From positions 1 through 64,000 of the forward strand of contig JACMRL010000039.1 in assembly GCA_014376435.1 (NCBI GenBank): a stretch of DNA of 64,000 nt, in the 5' to 3' direction. The DNA is from Bdellovibrio sp. GTDB taxonomy: Bacteria; Bdellovibrionota; Bdellovibrionia; Bdellovibrionales; Bdellovibrionaceae. Shown here piece after piece: positions 32,783-41,855 of the stretch. A model generated the notes under the pieces. That model worked only from the letters and a program-made list of their open reading frames with translations, did not search any database and was not told the origin of the DNA. Positions within the stretch are counted from its first letter, which is position 1; every line of letters starts with the position of its first letter. A program made the position numbers and the translations under genes.

Positions 32783-33790
32783 TTACATCGTCTCGAGCTC
32801 ACCGTGTAGAGCTCCTGCAGCCTTCACAGATTGTAGAATCGAGATTAAATCTTTTGGTGATACGCCCAGCTTGTTCAATGCTTGAACTAGGTCACCAACG
32901 TTTGCACCCGTATCTAAAACGGTTATTTTATCGTCAGCAGATTCTTTTGATTTTTTATTTTTATCATCTGAAACTTTTAAAGTTAAACTTCCGTGGCTTA
33001 AACCAACTTTAGAAATTTTAACTCTTTCACCGATCACGATCGTTCCCGTTTTTTCATTAATAACCACTCGCGCTTTTTGATCGGGATTAATTTCGATGGC
33101 TTCGATCGTTGCCATTAACTCGACGCCTTTGTTTTCATAAGAAGCCGGAGTAATGATATCAATCGTGCCGGCATCTTTAGCTGATGCATACTGTCCACCT
33201 AATTCGCGATTGATCGTTAGAATTGTGCGTGCCGCCGTCGTAAAATCAGGATTATGTAAAGTCATACGGTACATTTTGCGTGATGAAAAATCCGCTTGGA
33301 TATCGCGTTCGATCATCGCGCCGTTTGGAATGCGACCGGCAGTGGTATGAACATCTTTACCATCACCCGTCACGGAAACGGCACCTTGCGCCACTGCGAA
33401 GACTTCGTCATTCGCCGCGCGCAAAGGAGCTTGCAATAAAGTTCCGCCGACTAGCGAAGATGAATCACCTACGCTACTGACCGTAATATCTAAAGGATTT
33501 CCCGCTTTAGCAAAGGCCGGCAATGTAGCCGTAATAATAACGGCCGCAACATTTTTACTTTGAATATCAGCTTTATCTAACTTGACGCCTAATTTTTCAA
33601 TTAAACGACCGAAAGATTTACTGGTAAATTCAGCCTGCGTATCGCCCGTACCCTTTAGGCCCACAACTAGTCCGTAACCGATGAGTTGGTTCTCACGAAC
33701 TCCACGAATGCTAGCAATATCTTTTAAACGAGCTGCTTCAGAAGTAACTGAGAAAAAGATTAGTCCGCTAATCAATAATTTGGTCATCAT
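32783..33790 (-). CDS. flgI: Flagellar P-ring protein FlgI
   Basis: This periplasmic P-ring subunit has a signal peptide (about residues 1-19), then ARLKDIASIRGVRENQLIGYGLVVGLKGTGD, the diagnostic N-terminal block. ARVVINEKTGTIVIGERVKIS and VGDLVQALNKLGVSPKDLISILQSVKAAGALH form the conserved C-terminus. It has 335 residues, at the short end for the family. It overlaps flgH by 4 nt. The P-ring sits in the peptidoglycan layer, and FlgA is its chaperone. Confidence 0.95.
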   Translation of the reverse strand: MMTKLLISGLIFFSVTSEAARLKDIASIRGVRENQLIGYGLVVGLKGTGDTQAEFTSKSFGRLIEKLGVKLDKADIQSKNVAAVIITATLPAFAKAGNPLDITVSSVGDSSSLVGGTLLQAPLRAANDEVFAVAQGAVSVTGDGKDVHTTAGRIPNGAMIERDIQADFSSRKMYRMTLHNPDFTTAARTILTINRELGGQYASAKDAGTIDIITPASYENKGVELMATIEAIEINPDQKARVVINEKTGTIVIGERVKISKVGLSHGSLTLKVSDDKNKKSKESADDKITVLDTGANVGDLVQALNKLGVSPKDLISILQSVKAAGALHGELETM

Positions 33791-34662
33791 TCCGCAGTCC
33801 TTTTAACGTGAATTACATCATACTGTGCATCTAATAATTTATTGGAACTAACTCCGGCATCATTGAAATCTTCCGCGCGCACTAAAGCCGTCGCGATGAC
33901 TTTATAAGGTTTCTTTTTGATGGTTAAAAACTGTTGGCCACGGATGCGGTACAAACCATCATCCATTTTTTCAACGATTCTAGATGGAACCATTTCGATA
34001 TCCTTAAGATCGATTTTTTCTTCTTTTTCTGCGACGACCGGTTTTTTCTCTTGCGCAGGCTCACGCTTAGCTTCTGGTTCTGGCGCGTACATGTCTGCAC
34101 TTAGCGCCGGAACTATTTCACCTTTAGCCACACGCTCAGCTTGTAACTTTTTTTCTTCTTCCACTTGAGCTAAGCGAATTTTTTCTGCATCGGCTTTTTT
34201 AGAATCTTCGTCAGCTTGCTTTTTTTGCTCGTCTAATTGCTTCATTAAGTCTTGAATAACCGCAACTTTACTTTCCACCATCTTTAGAGCAGAACCTTCC
34301 ATCTTAATCGATGTTGGGTCACCTTCACGACGGTGCTTGTTTTCGGCAAATAGATAGCTTGATTGACCTTCCATTTTCCATAAAGAGCCGGCTGAGCCGT
34401 AAAGCTCAGACTCTTCTTCCATTTTTAGGCGAGTCATACGTTTATATTGGCGATCTGAAGGTGGCGCCATATTATTTAATTCTGAAAATTTAGTTAATGG
34501 TTCTTCATCATTTTCCGATATTGTTTCAGTTTTTACGTCTGACTTAGCTTCAACCTGGGCCGGTTCTTCTAAGGGTGCCACCGGTGGTTCATTTTTAGTT
34601 AACCAGCTAGCACAGCTTTGTAAAATAATCGCGGTACAAATAATAGATACCAGTTTTCTCAT
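33787..34662 (-). CDS. flgH: Divergent flagellar L-ring lipoprotein FlgH
   Basis: A lipobox LQSC (Cys17) is followed by a linker. Recognisable FlgH elements are GSAGSLWKMEGQSSYLFAENKHRREGD (about 90-115) and, at the C-terminus, RIRGQQFLTIKKKPYKVIATALVRAEDF then SSNKLLDAQYDV. Between them (about residues 130-215) lies a strongly charged Lys/Glu/Ala segment predicted to be coiled coil or disordered, in place of much of the usual beta core. Position between flgA and flgI supports the identity. The outer-membrane ring may be modified in this lineage. Confidence 0.8.
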   Translation of the reverse strand: MRKLVSIICTAIILQSCASWLTKNEPPVAPLEEPAQVEAKSDVKTETISENDEEPLTKFSELNNMAPPSDRQYKRMTRLKMEEESELYGSAGSLWKMEGQSSYLFAENKHRREGDPTSIKMEGSALKMVESKVAVIQDLMKQLDEQKKQADEDSKKADAEKIRLAQVEEEKKLQAERVAKGEIVPALSADMYAPEPEAKREPAQEKKPVVAEKEEKIDLKDIEMVPSRIVEKMDDGLYRIRGQQFLTIKKKPYKVIATALVRAEDFNDAGVSSNKLLDAQYDVIHVKRTAE

Positions 34663-35549
34663 TACTCAATCCTCACAAGTCCACGTTCAACAACTTTAGC
34701 CGCAAATACTTTTTGCGAATCTATATTCTTAATTCGAATGACATCACCGATTGATCCGCCCTCTTCAACGAGGGCTGACATTGAAACTTCAAATGAACTA
34801 TTGCCGGAAATAGCTTTAACCATTTGGCCTTTTTTCATCACTTGTTCTTTTTTAAGGTCAGAAAATAAAATTGTTTGGCCGGCATTCATAAAACGCACAG
34901 CCTGCATTCCCATAATCGAATCTGCATTTTGCGCGGTCTCTCGCAAATTAGTGATTTGCCGTTTTTCTAATGCCAGCATATCTTCCGTAATCACGTCGCC
35001 CACTTTAACCGAGCGGTTTAAAACCGGAATTTTTTGATATCTTTTGATTTCGGCAACAACCCAACCTTTGCGATCAGGTTGGCGGCTTGAATAAATAGGA
35101 ATCATCGTTGAAGTTTTACTCATGTCCACGTTTAAATCTAAATTCCAGTCACTCGGTAAATTTGAAGGAACCGAAGAAACTTGAATTTGCACGTCACAAG
35201 TTGCGCAGTTCATATGGATATGATTTTTAATTTTTCTTTCAACTTCCATACGTGAAACGGCATTTTTACTACGTAAAATCTTCAGTTCACTCGGTAAGAT
35301 AAAGTGAGCTCTGAGTGGTCTTAACATTTTAGCTAAAGCCATTTTTTCAATGCGGTTTGTTTTACTATCACCAATGTGAATTTGTTTTAACTCAGAAACC
35401 ATATCTTCATCTAAATTTTTAGCTTCAACGATATCGTAGGCAGAAATTTCCGCCCGGGGCGAGACTTCAATCGCCGAAGAAAAAGTTAACTCAGGCTGAG
35501 CTTTCGCAAAACTAATTAAAGGGAATAATACAATTAAAAACTTTATCAT
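34662..35549 (-). CDS. flgA: P-ring assembly chaperone FlgA
   Basis: The 295-residue exported protein has a signal peptide ending near SFAKA. The C-terminal SAF-type region is clear: VLNRSVKVGDVITEDMLALEKRQI, then AVRFMNAGQTILFSDLKKEQVMKKGQMVKA, and EGGSIGDVIRIKNIDSQKVFAAKV. These are the typical FlgA blocks. FlgA aids P-ring formation in the periplasm. The gene overlaps flgG by 4 nt and flgH by 1 nt. Confidence 0.9.
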   Translation of the reverse strand: MIKFLIVLFPLISFAKAQPELTFSSAIEVSPRAEISAYDIVEAKNLDEDMVSELKQIHIGDSKTNRIEKMALAKMLRPLRAHFILPSELKILRSKNAVSRMEVERKIKNHIHMNCATCDVQIQVSSVPSNLPSDWNLDLNVDMSKTSTMIPIYSSRQPDRKGWVVAEIKRYQKIPVLNRSVKVGDVITEDMLALEKRQITNLRETAQNADSIMGMQAVRFMNAGQTILFSDLKKEQVMKKGQMVKAISGNSSFEVSMSALVEEGGSIGDVIRIKNIDSQKVFAAKVVERGLVRIE

Positions 35550-36331
35550 TTTACGTTTACCGCTGTTTGTAACATTTGATCGGAAGTTTGAATCACTTTT
35601 GAATTTGTTTCGTATGCACGTTGCGCAGTAATCATATTCACCATTTCATCAACGATATTCACATTACTTGTTTCAATTTCACCTTGCGCTAAAAAGCCCA
35701 TGCCGCTAGTCCCCGGGCGCGCGGTATTGGCTTGTCCGCTGGCTGGCGTAGATAGAAATAAGTTCTTACCCACATTTTTTAAACCCGCTGGATTAATAAA
35801 TCCCACGATATCAATTTGCCCTAGTACTTGCGTTGCAGAATCTTTATCTTGCATGTAACGCACTTCACCCGTCGGTGAAATTTCTAAAGAAACCGCCGTT
35901 TGCGGAACGATAATTTCTGGAATTAAAGAATTACCATTTTTATCGACGATACGGCCGCTGCCATCTTTTTTGAATGAACCATCTCGCGTATAAGCCACAT
36001 CACCATCCGGAGTTTTCACTTGGAAAAATCCAGAGCCTTCGATGCTTAGATCAAGCGGATTTTTAGTAATAATAGTTTGGCCCATGGTAAAATCTTTTTG
36101 AATCGCCGCCGTGCGCACGCCTAAACCGGTTTGTACACCATTCGGACTTACGGAATTTAATCCTGAAGCTTGTCCGGGTTCTTTAATATTGTGGTAAACC
36201 AAGTCTTCAAATTCAGCCCGGCCTTTTTTAAAACCGTAGGTATTTACGTTCGCAATATTATTAGCGATCGTATCCATATTATTTTGTTGTGCTAACATAC
36301 CAGTTGCCGCTGTATTTAAACTTTTAATCAT
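35546..36331 (-). CDS. flgG: Flagellar distal rod protein FlgG
   Basis: The protein of 261 residues begins MIKSLNTAATGMLAQQNNMDTIANNIANVNTYGFKKGRAEFEDL, the standard FlgG N-terminus (given here as known blocks). It ends with VNIVDEMVNMITAQRAYETNSKVIQTSDQMLQTAVN. The central DLSIEGSGFFQVK is also typical. It forms the distal rod. It lies 6 nt after flgF. Confidence 0.96.
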   Translation of the reverse strand: MIKSLNTAATGMLAQQNNMDTIANNIANVNTYGFKKGRAEFEDLVYHNIKEPGQASGLNSVSPNGVQTGLGVRTAAIQKDFTMGQTIITKNPLDLSIEGSGFFQVKTPDGDVAYTRDGSFKKDGSGRIVDKNGNSLIPEIIVPQTAVSLEISPTGEVRYMQDKDSATQVLGQIDIVGFINPAGLKNVGKNLFLSTPASGQANTARPGTSGMGFLAQGEIETSNVNIVDEMVNMITAQRAYETNSKVIQTSDQMLQTAVNVK

Positions 36332-36337
36332 CGGGTA

Positions 36338-37156
36338 CTATCCTTTTGTATTTCCAACAACATTAATTAATTTATCTGACATTGCATCGTAGGCCTGAAT
36401 AGCTTTTTGTGTTCCTTCGAAAACCCTTTGCGCCATAATCATCTCAGTCATTTCGTTGACGATGTTTACGTTGCTGGTTTCGATAAAACCTTGTTTTAAA
36501 TTAGGTGTTTTGGTCGCCACCACGTCTGGAGCCATATTCGACTTGAAAGCATAATTATTGCTGCCGACCTTTTGTAAAGCATCTGGGTTATTCACTTGCA
36601 CTAAAGAGATTTTGCCTAAATTTCTTTCGCCATCGAATACTTCGCCGCCGTCAGAAATATAAGCTTGCGACTGCCCAGAAAAACGAACCGTTCTTTGATC
36701 TGCGGATTGTTCGTTTGAACCTTCCATTAATACAGGATGTCCATCTTTAGTAACTAACTGGCCGTTGCCATCAATTGAAAAATTACCCGCACGAGTTAAC
36801 TGCACGCCCGATGGAGTTGCTACTTCAAAAAAACCTTTACCATCGATGGCAACGTCTAACTTACCACCCGTTGGTTTTAAACTACCTTGTTCAAAATTTG
36901 TAAATGTACCGGCAGCATCAACGTAACCTTTATCGCCGCCATTAATATCGTAGAAACTTTCGATGGAAGCCGGAACGCGCGGAACTTGAATAACTTGCGG
37001 TTCTTTTTCCATCGCCGTCATGTACTCGCTAAAGGTCTGCTGGTCGCGCTTGAACCCCGTCGTATTTACGTTCGCAATATTATTGGCGATCGTATCGATC
37101 TTTAAAGTTTGAGCGAGTGAACCACTTAAAGCTGTGTAGATACCTTTTAAACTCAT
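36338..37156 (-). CDS. flgF: Flagellar proximal rod protein FlgF
   Basis: This 272-residue FlgG-family protein has IDTIANNIANVNTTGFKRDQ at the N-terminus and SNVNIVNEMTEMIMAQRVFEGTQKAIQAYD at the C-terminus. As the first of two tandem flgG-like genes it is best called FlgF. Start at 37156 is supported by AGGAGA 8 nt upstream. It is the first gene of the flagellar operon, preceded by a sigma-54 promoter. Confidence 0.92.
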   Translation of the reverse strand: MSLKGIYTALSGSLAQTLKIDTIANNIANVNTTGFKRDQQTFSEYMTAMEKEPQVIQVPRVPASIESFYDINGGDKGYVDAAGTFTNFEQGSLKPTGGKLDVAIDGKGFFEVATPSGVQLTRAGNFSIDGNGQLVTKDGHPVLMEGSNEQSADQRTVRFSGQSQAYISDGGEVFDGERNLGKISLVQVNNPDALQKVGSNNYAFKSNMAPDVVATKTPNLKQGFIETSNVNIVNEMTEMIMAQRVFEGTQKAIQAYDAMSDKLINVVGNTKG

Positions 37157-37184
37157 CGCGCTAGTCTCCTAGTTATTACAATTT

Positions 37185-37200
37185 AGCAACGCAGGTGCCA
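37185..37200 (-). promoter_or_regulatory. Sigma-54 promoter of the flgF operon
   Basis: On the minus strand TGGCAC (37200-37195), 5 nt, then TTGCT (37189-37185) is a full match to TGGCAC-N5-TTGCW. The predicted start lies near 37174, about 18 nt before the flgF ATG, with the AGGAGA ribosome site inside this short leader. Confidence 0.88.
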
Positions 37201-37212
37201 TCAGGACTTAGC

Positions 37213-37359
37213 CTCGACCATTGAATAGTTTAAAAAATCTCGACTACATGGATTGAGTTTGACAACCGAAAAGGTGCTTTCATGGCTAGACTATTCACTA
37301 GGTCCTGTCAGTAAATTGTCGTCAAGTTAAAACTCGACTGTCAAAAATGTCCTCTCGAC
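37213..37359. promoter_or_regulatory. Four CTCGAC hexamers, candidate activator sites
   Basis: CTCGAC occurs at 37213-37218, 37239-37244, 37333-37338 and 37354-37359, all in one orientation and in two pairs spaced 26 and 21 bp. They lie about 40-185 bp upstream of the sigma-54 start, where an enhancer-binding activator (FleQ/FlgR/FlrC type) would sit. The region is also the upstream of the divergent transglycosylase gene. Confidence 0.5.
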
Positions 37360-37395
37360 CAAACACCTTTTTTTTTGTGATACTAATAGAACTTT

Positions 37396-38385
37396 ATGAA
37401 GATCTTTTTGAACAAATCCCTATTCATTTTCTGCGTGCTTTGCCTGAACTGTGTCAGCCAAGCCAGCGTTACGCAACCCGCGATGATTGCTTATACTAAA
37501 ACGGCGCAAGTGGCTCCGGCTAATTTAACTTTAAAAGAAAAATTAAAACTTCTCGAAAAAAAACAAACAAATCAAACGGATCATTTCATCTTTGATTTAC
37601 CCGTTACCTATAATCCAAAAGTAGGTAAGTGGATTTCGTTTTTTCAAACTCGTGGAAAAACTTTTTTTAGAGACTGGTTAGAAAAATCGACTAAGTACAT
37701 GCCGCTATTACAAAGCGAATTAAAAAAGGCCGGCTTACCAACTGATTTGGCCTACATGGTGATGATCGAAAGCGGATTCTCAGCACAAGCAGTAAGCACA
37801 GCTTCTGCTGTAGGACCTTGGCAATTTATTGAAAGTACGGGAAAAAACTATGGTCTTAAAAAACTATGGTGGATTGATGAACGTCGCGATATTAAAAAAA
37901 GCACCTTAGCCGCTATTAAATACTTAAAAGATCTGCATGCAGAGTTTGGCTCGTGGTATTTAGTTGCCGCAAGTTACAACATGGGCGAAGGCGGATTACG
38001 TAACCGAATTAAAAAGTATGGCACCAATGATTACTGGCAATTAGTGAAAGCGGGCGCTTTACCGCAAGAGACTCAAGACTACGTTCCTAAAATTTTAGCC
38101 GCATTGATGATTTCAAAAGCCCCCAATTTATATGGTTTTCGTAATATTGAAGCGCAATATCCTTTACAATATGAAGTGATGTGGGCACCGTCCGGAACAG
38201 ATTTAGACATGTTGGCTGATTATCTGAACATCACTCGTAAAGCGATGAAAGATATGAATGCCGAAATATTGCTTGGCTACATTCCTAAACAAGTTGATGG
38301 ACATCACATTCGTATTCCCTTGGGATCATTCACGATGGCCCGTCAGTTTTTCCGTGATCAAAACAAAAAATTCGCGTTAGACTAA
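37396..38385 (+). CDS. Lytic transglycosylase (MltD-like SLT domain)
   Basis: After a signal peptide (cleavage near SQA-SV) the SLT catalytic domain covers about residues 90-230. LAYMVMIESGFSAQAVSTASAVGPWQFI holds the catalytic Glu, ASYNMGEGGLRNRI and PQETQDYVPKILAALMI follow. The C-terminal part, LDMLADYLNI... GYIPKQVDGHHIRIPLG, resembles a LysM-like segment as in MltD. It cleaves peptidoglycan in the periplasm. Divergent orientation from the flagellar operon suggests a role in opening the wall for rods, though it may be general. Confidence 0.88.
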   Translation: MKIFLNKSLFIFCVLCLNCVSQASVTQPAMIAYTKTAQVAPANLTLKEKLKLLEKKQTNQTDHFIFDLPVTYNPKVGKWISFFQTRGKTFFRDWLEKSTKYMPLLQSELKKAGLPTDLAYMVMIESGFSAQAVSTASAVGPWQFIESTGKNYGLKKLWWIDERRDIKKSTLAAIKYLKDLHAEFGSWYLVAASYNMGEGGLRNRIKKYGTNDYWQLVKAGALPQETQDYVPKILAALMISKAPNLYGFRNIEAQYPLQYEVMWAPSGTDLDMLADYLNITRKAMKDMNAEILLGYIPKQVDGHHIRIPLGSFTMARQFFRDQNKKFALD

Positions 38386-38389
38386 TTCT

Positions 38390-39571
38390 ATGACGATAAA
38401 AAAGCTGATTGTGCAAAAATACGGTGGCGCTACTTTAGCGGATCCTGAAAAAATCAAACACGCCGCAAAGCGAATTTTTGAATTACACCAATCCGGCATT
38501 CAAGTCGTCGTGGTCGTTAGCGCGATGGGGCAAACGACCAATCAACTGATTGACCTAGCGAAACAAGTTTCAATCCGCCCGCAATTGCGCGAACTAGATA
38601 TGCTGCTAACGGTTGGCGAACGCATTAGTATGTCGCTAGTTAGCATGGCCTTAAATGACCTCGGTTGCCCCGCCATTAGCTTTACGGGCAGCCAAGCCGG
38701 TATTCTTACCGACGAGTCTCACGTGAACGCCAATATCATCGACGTTAAAGCATTTCGCGTGGAAGAAGCACTTAAAGAAAATAAAGTTGTGATCTTAGCA
38801 GGCTTTCAAGGGGTATCTCCCATCACCAAAGAAATTACTACACTAGGCCGCGGAGGTTCAGATACTTCGGCGGTGGCGATGGCCGGGTACTTAAATGCCG
38901 ATCGTTGTGAAATTTTAAAAGACGTTGATTGTATTTACACGGCCGACCCAAAGTTAGTTAGCAATGCAAAACCGATTAAACATTTAAATTACCGCCAGCT
39001 AATTGAAATGACTTCCTGGGGAGCAAAAGTTCTGCATCATCGCTCGGTCGAAATGGCCCAACAAAAAAAAGTAATTCTTTATGTTGGGCCTGCATCCAAT
39101 TCTTTATCTGACGGAACGATTGTCACCAGTGATTTTGAATTCACGCAGCAGCAAGCCATCGCGATTAATTCCTTCGACCAAGTTTTTCAATTAGAAATGC
39201 ACGCACCGATCAGCGAAGCCGCAAAAGATTTAAACGAGGTTCTACAAAAAAACCAAATTGGTCGTCCCCAATTTCTATATTCCGAATCAACCACTCATTT
39301 AATCACGGGCCCACAAGAAATTCTAAATGCGATTGAAACGTTTGAGTCCAAACAAGATACTTACAAAATAAAAAATAAAAGATATTCATCCGTATCTGTC
39401 ACGTATTCTCAAACCGTATCAGATGCTGAAATGCAAACCAGCGAAGCTTTGCTTAATAAAAATAATATTAAAATATTTAAAAGTTTTTCAATGCTAAACA
39501 GTCTTCACTTTTTTGTCTCTACCGACCAAAAAAATGAAGCCATTCAGATTTTACATTCACAGATAACTTAA
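38390..39571 (+). CDS. lysC: Aspartate kinase
   Basis: This enzyme catalyses the first step of Lys/Thr/Met and diaminopimelate synthesis. It has the N-terminal VQKYGGATLADPEKIKHAAKR, the aspartate/ATP block ITTLGRGGSDTSAVAMAGYLNAD, VDCIYTADPKLV, and EMTSWGAKVLHHRSVEMA. Two C-terminal ACT domains (from about residue 255) are present but divergent. The KFGG of most relatives reads KYGG. It lies 4 nt after the transglycosylase gene. Aspartate-semialdehyde dehydrogenase is encoded 20 kb away. Confidence 0.9.
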   Translation: MTIKKLIVQKYGGATLADPEKIKHAAKRIFELHQSGIQVVVVVSAMGQTTNQLIDLAKQVSIRPQLRELDMLLTVGERISMSLVSMALNDLGCPAISFTGSQAGILTDESHVNANIIDVKAFRVEEALKENKVVILAGFQGVSPITKEITTLGRGGSDTSAVAMAGYLNADRCEILKDVDCIYTADPKLVSNAKPIKHLNYRQLIEMTSWGAKVLHHRSVEMAQQKKVILYVGPASNSLSDGTIVTSDFEFTQQQAIAINSFDQVFQLEMHAPISEAAKDLNEVLQKNQIGRPQFLYSESTTHLITGPQEILNAIETFESKQDTYKIKNKRYSSVSVTYSQTVSDAEMQTSEALLNKNNIKIFKSFSMLNSLHFFVSTDQKNEAIQILHSQIT

Positions 39572-39575
39572 AAAA

Positions 39576-41471
39576 CTATTTCGGATTATAAGACGGATCA
39601 AAAAATTGCCCGCCTTTATCTTGATCTAAATGCCGAGTATTAATCATTTTAAAAATATCGCCGTGCTTTAAACCAAAACCGCTACGGTTACCCGCCAAAC
39701 CACGCACTCCACTTGGATTATTATATTTTAAACCAAAATCAGCGTTGGGATTATTTTTCGAATTTCCATTGCCCGAACTTTTACCGCCACCGAACATAGA
39801 GCCCACCATCGATTTCAAACTACTAAATGCTCCGCCCAATGCCGACTTATCTTCCTCACCCGGCGCACCCGCTGCTGCCGCACCACTTCCGCCGCTTCCG
39901 CCGCCAGGCCCACCACCGCCAGGCCCATTCACATTACCGCCACCAATGCTAAGCCCCGCATCTTTTTTAGAAAGATCACCAGACACCGCCGCACGTGACG
40001 CATTTAAATTCGTATCCCAATTCGTATTTCCCGGAGTAATTGAAGCACCACCACCGGCAAAATTAGAACTACCCGATCCGCCCGATTTAATATCAGAGCC
40101 TTGCGCATTGGTAATACCCGCCGCCAACGCCGACTTGCAACTAATCGAACTAGAATCACGCAAACAAGCACAAGCCGGAGTACTGTAATCACCCGCGCCC
40201 AGCGCACAATTAATCGCGTAAGGATTCGTCGAACAACCCGCTAAAGAAGGATTCGCCAAACAGGCCGCCGTGCTTGGCCCGCAAGTACTTGTTCCATCCG
40301 TCGAGTACGAACAAGCACAATCTTGCGCAGCTTTTTGCGAGTTTTGAACATCACCTAATATTTTAGCTAACATATCATTTTCTGCCGGCGCAGTTATATT
40401 ACAATATTCATTAGCTGGAGCTAGTTTCTTAGAAAATACGCCTTGATTATAATCTAAATATTCTTGATCGCTTTTACTGATAGCCGAGTTACCATTCAAA
40501 ACACGAGCTTCTTTTTCACAGACTTCTTCTAAACGCTTTGAAGTATATTCAGAGCAAGTTTCAGTACACTTAAACTTATCTGCCGAACAATCATCCTTGA
40601 AAGCATTTAACAAAGACGCACTTCCGCTTGTTGCTAAACTCAAAACGGCACATGTTTCCTGCGCACTATTCGTATCAGCCATACCAGCCTTTGCTTCTTG
40701 CGCCGTTTTCTTTCTCAAACCAGAAAAAACGGATTGAGCCGCTGACGAAAGACCGTCCATTGTTTGATTTGATTCTTTGTATTTCTCACAGATTTTTTTA
40801 GTTTCATCAGCTTTCGTTACACAAGCCTGCGCCGCCGCGATTCGATCTTGCACGCACTGATGTAATGCGGGCGTGGCATCTTTCGCTGGAGCAGGAGTGT
40901 TTGTAGCACTTGGTTTACATCCACCACTTCCGTCATCTCTGTAAGTTGGTGCATCACAAATGCAATCATTCTGACCATTATCTTTTGTGTAATTCGGATT
41001 AGAAAAACGACCTTCTCCTGAACAAACTTTACGGGTGTCTGCTACCTCATGCGCTAAATCACCAAAATCACATTTGTCTGGCTCTTTACTATCCGTTTGC
41101 CAGCAGCTTCCATCACTATCATTATTTCCGGATGGTACCCATTTAAGCTTGTATGCAGCAGCTCTGGTTGGGTCAGAGCAAATTTTCATTTTAGAAAGAC
41201 TGTTTGAACACATCCAGATATTCGTAGTTGCTCCAACACCGTAAACTGGATTTCTTAAATCCCATGCCGAAGTTGCGCCTGGACACAAAGACAAAGCTTC
41301 AGTCAAACTATTTGCCTTAACGCATTTACTGGCTTGAATATTATCTATGAAACAATAACTCAAAGTTTGTCTTGGACATGCAACATCATTAGGCCCAGCC
41401 CACGCACTGGGAGCAAACATTAACGCAACCATCATTATAATAGGTAAAGAAAAAGTGATCTTCGTTCCCAT
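39576..41471 (-). CDS. Large Cys-rich exported protein with Gly-rich segment
   Basis: The protein has about 631 residues and a signal peptide cleaved near SAWA-GP. Residues 30-470 contain many Cys, often in short pairs (CSYSTDGTSTC, CACLRDSSSISC), suggesting disulfide-rich modules with some coiled coil in the middle. Residues about 475-575 are Gly/Ser/Ala-rich, and the C-terminus is compact (GVRGLAGNRSGFGLKHGDIF). No family is recognised. ATG 41471 is favoured by GAGG 5 nt upstream; a GTG lies at 41477. Surface or periplasmic location is likely. Confidence 0.55.
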   Translation of the reverse strand: MGTKITFSLPIIMMVALMFAPSAWAGPNDVACPRQTLSYCFIDNIQASKCVKANSLTEALSLCPGATSAWDLRNPVYGVGATTNIWMCSNSLSKMKICSDPTRAAAYKLKWVPSGNNDSDGSCWQTDSKEPDKCDFGDLAHEVADTRKVCSGEGRFSNPNYTKDNGQNDCICDAPTYRDDGSGGCKPSATNTPAPAKDATPALHQCVQDRIAAAQACVTKADETKKICEKYKESNQTMDGLSSAAQSVFSGLRKKTAQEAKAGMADTNSAQETCAVLSLATSGSASLLNAFKDDCSADKFKCTETCSEYTSKRLEEVCEKEARVLNGNSAISKSDQEYLDYNQGVFSKKLAPANEYCNITAPAENDMLAKILGDVQNSQKAAQDCACSYSTDGTSTCGPSTAACLANPSLAGCSTNPYAINCALGAGDYSTPACACLRDSSSISCKSALAAGITNAQGSDIKSGGSGSSNFAGGGASITPGNTNWDTNLNASRAAVSGDLSKKDAGLSIGGGNVNGPGGGGPGGGSGGSGAAAAGAPGEEDKSALGGAFSSLKSMVGSMFGGGKSSGNGNSKNNPNADFGLKYNNPSGVRGLAGNRSGFGLKHGDIFKMINTRHLDQDKGGQFFDPSYNPK

Positions 41472-41559
41472 AGACACCTCACATTTACTTATCGGTATCT
41501 CACAACAAGACTTGAGTCCGTTAGGCTAAACTGTCTCATAAAAATACGCATATTATTTT

Positions 41560-41830
41560 TTAGCCGCTGTTCTCTAAGTCAGAGGGTAAAACTTCCGAAC
41601 TAGGCTGGGTCGACTTTATCGACTGCTCATCGTAAATATCTTCATTATCAGCGTCGGCTTTCGACACTCCTAAGCTTCTTGACTAGTCTAAGATATTTTT
41701 TTCAAGCACGATAATTTGATTATCGAAAGCTTCGATTTTGGCGTTAAGGTCAGCACAACTAACCGCTACGTCTAAAACTAGTTGGCTATTTTTTAGTGGA
41801 GTTGATTTTTTTGGATTTAAGCTACCCAGC
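41560..41830 (-). pseudogene. Gene remnant with in-frame amber codon
   Basis: One reading frame runs through from about 41830 to a TAA at 41560-41562, broken once by TAG at 41683-41685. The product before the stop (ADLNAKIEAFDNQIIVLEKNILD) looks like coiled coil. After it comes an acidic, Ser-rich tail (SKADADNEDIYDEQSIKST). Continuity of frame and composition suggest a decayed gene whose 5' end is lost at the inverted repeats upstream. A transposase-accessory coiled coil (IS66-like) was considered, but the similarity is too weak. The 450-base stretch 41478-41930 holds only this and the repeats. Confidence 0.4.
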
Positions 41831-41855
41831 TTGCGCTGGCTCACTAAATCACAGT

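Noticed and set aside
39745-40188. 147-codon Pro-rich frame on the plus strand
   Set aside because: It is the complement of the Gly-rich segment of the minus-strand exported protein; poly-Pro composition is the expected shadow of Gly codons.
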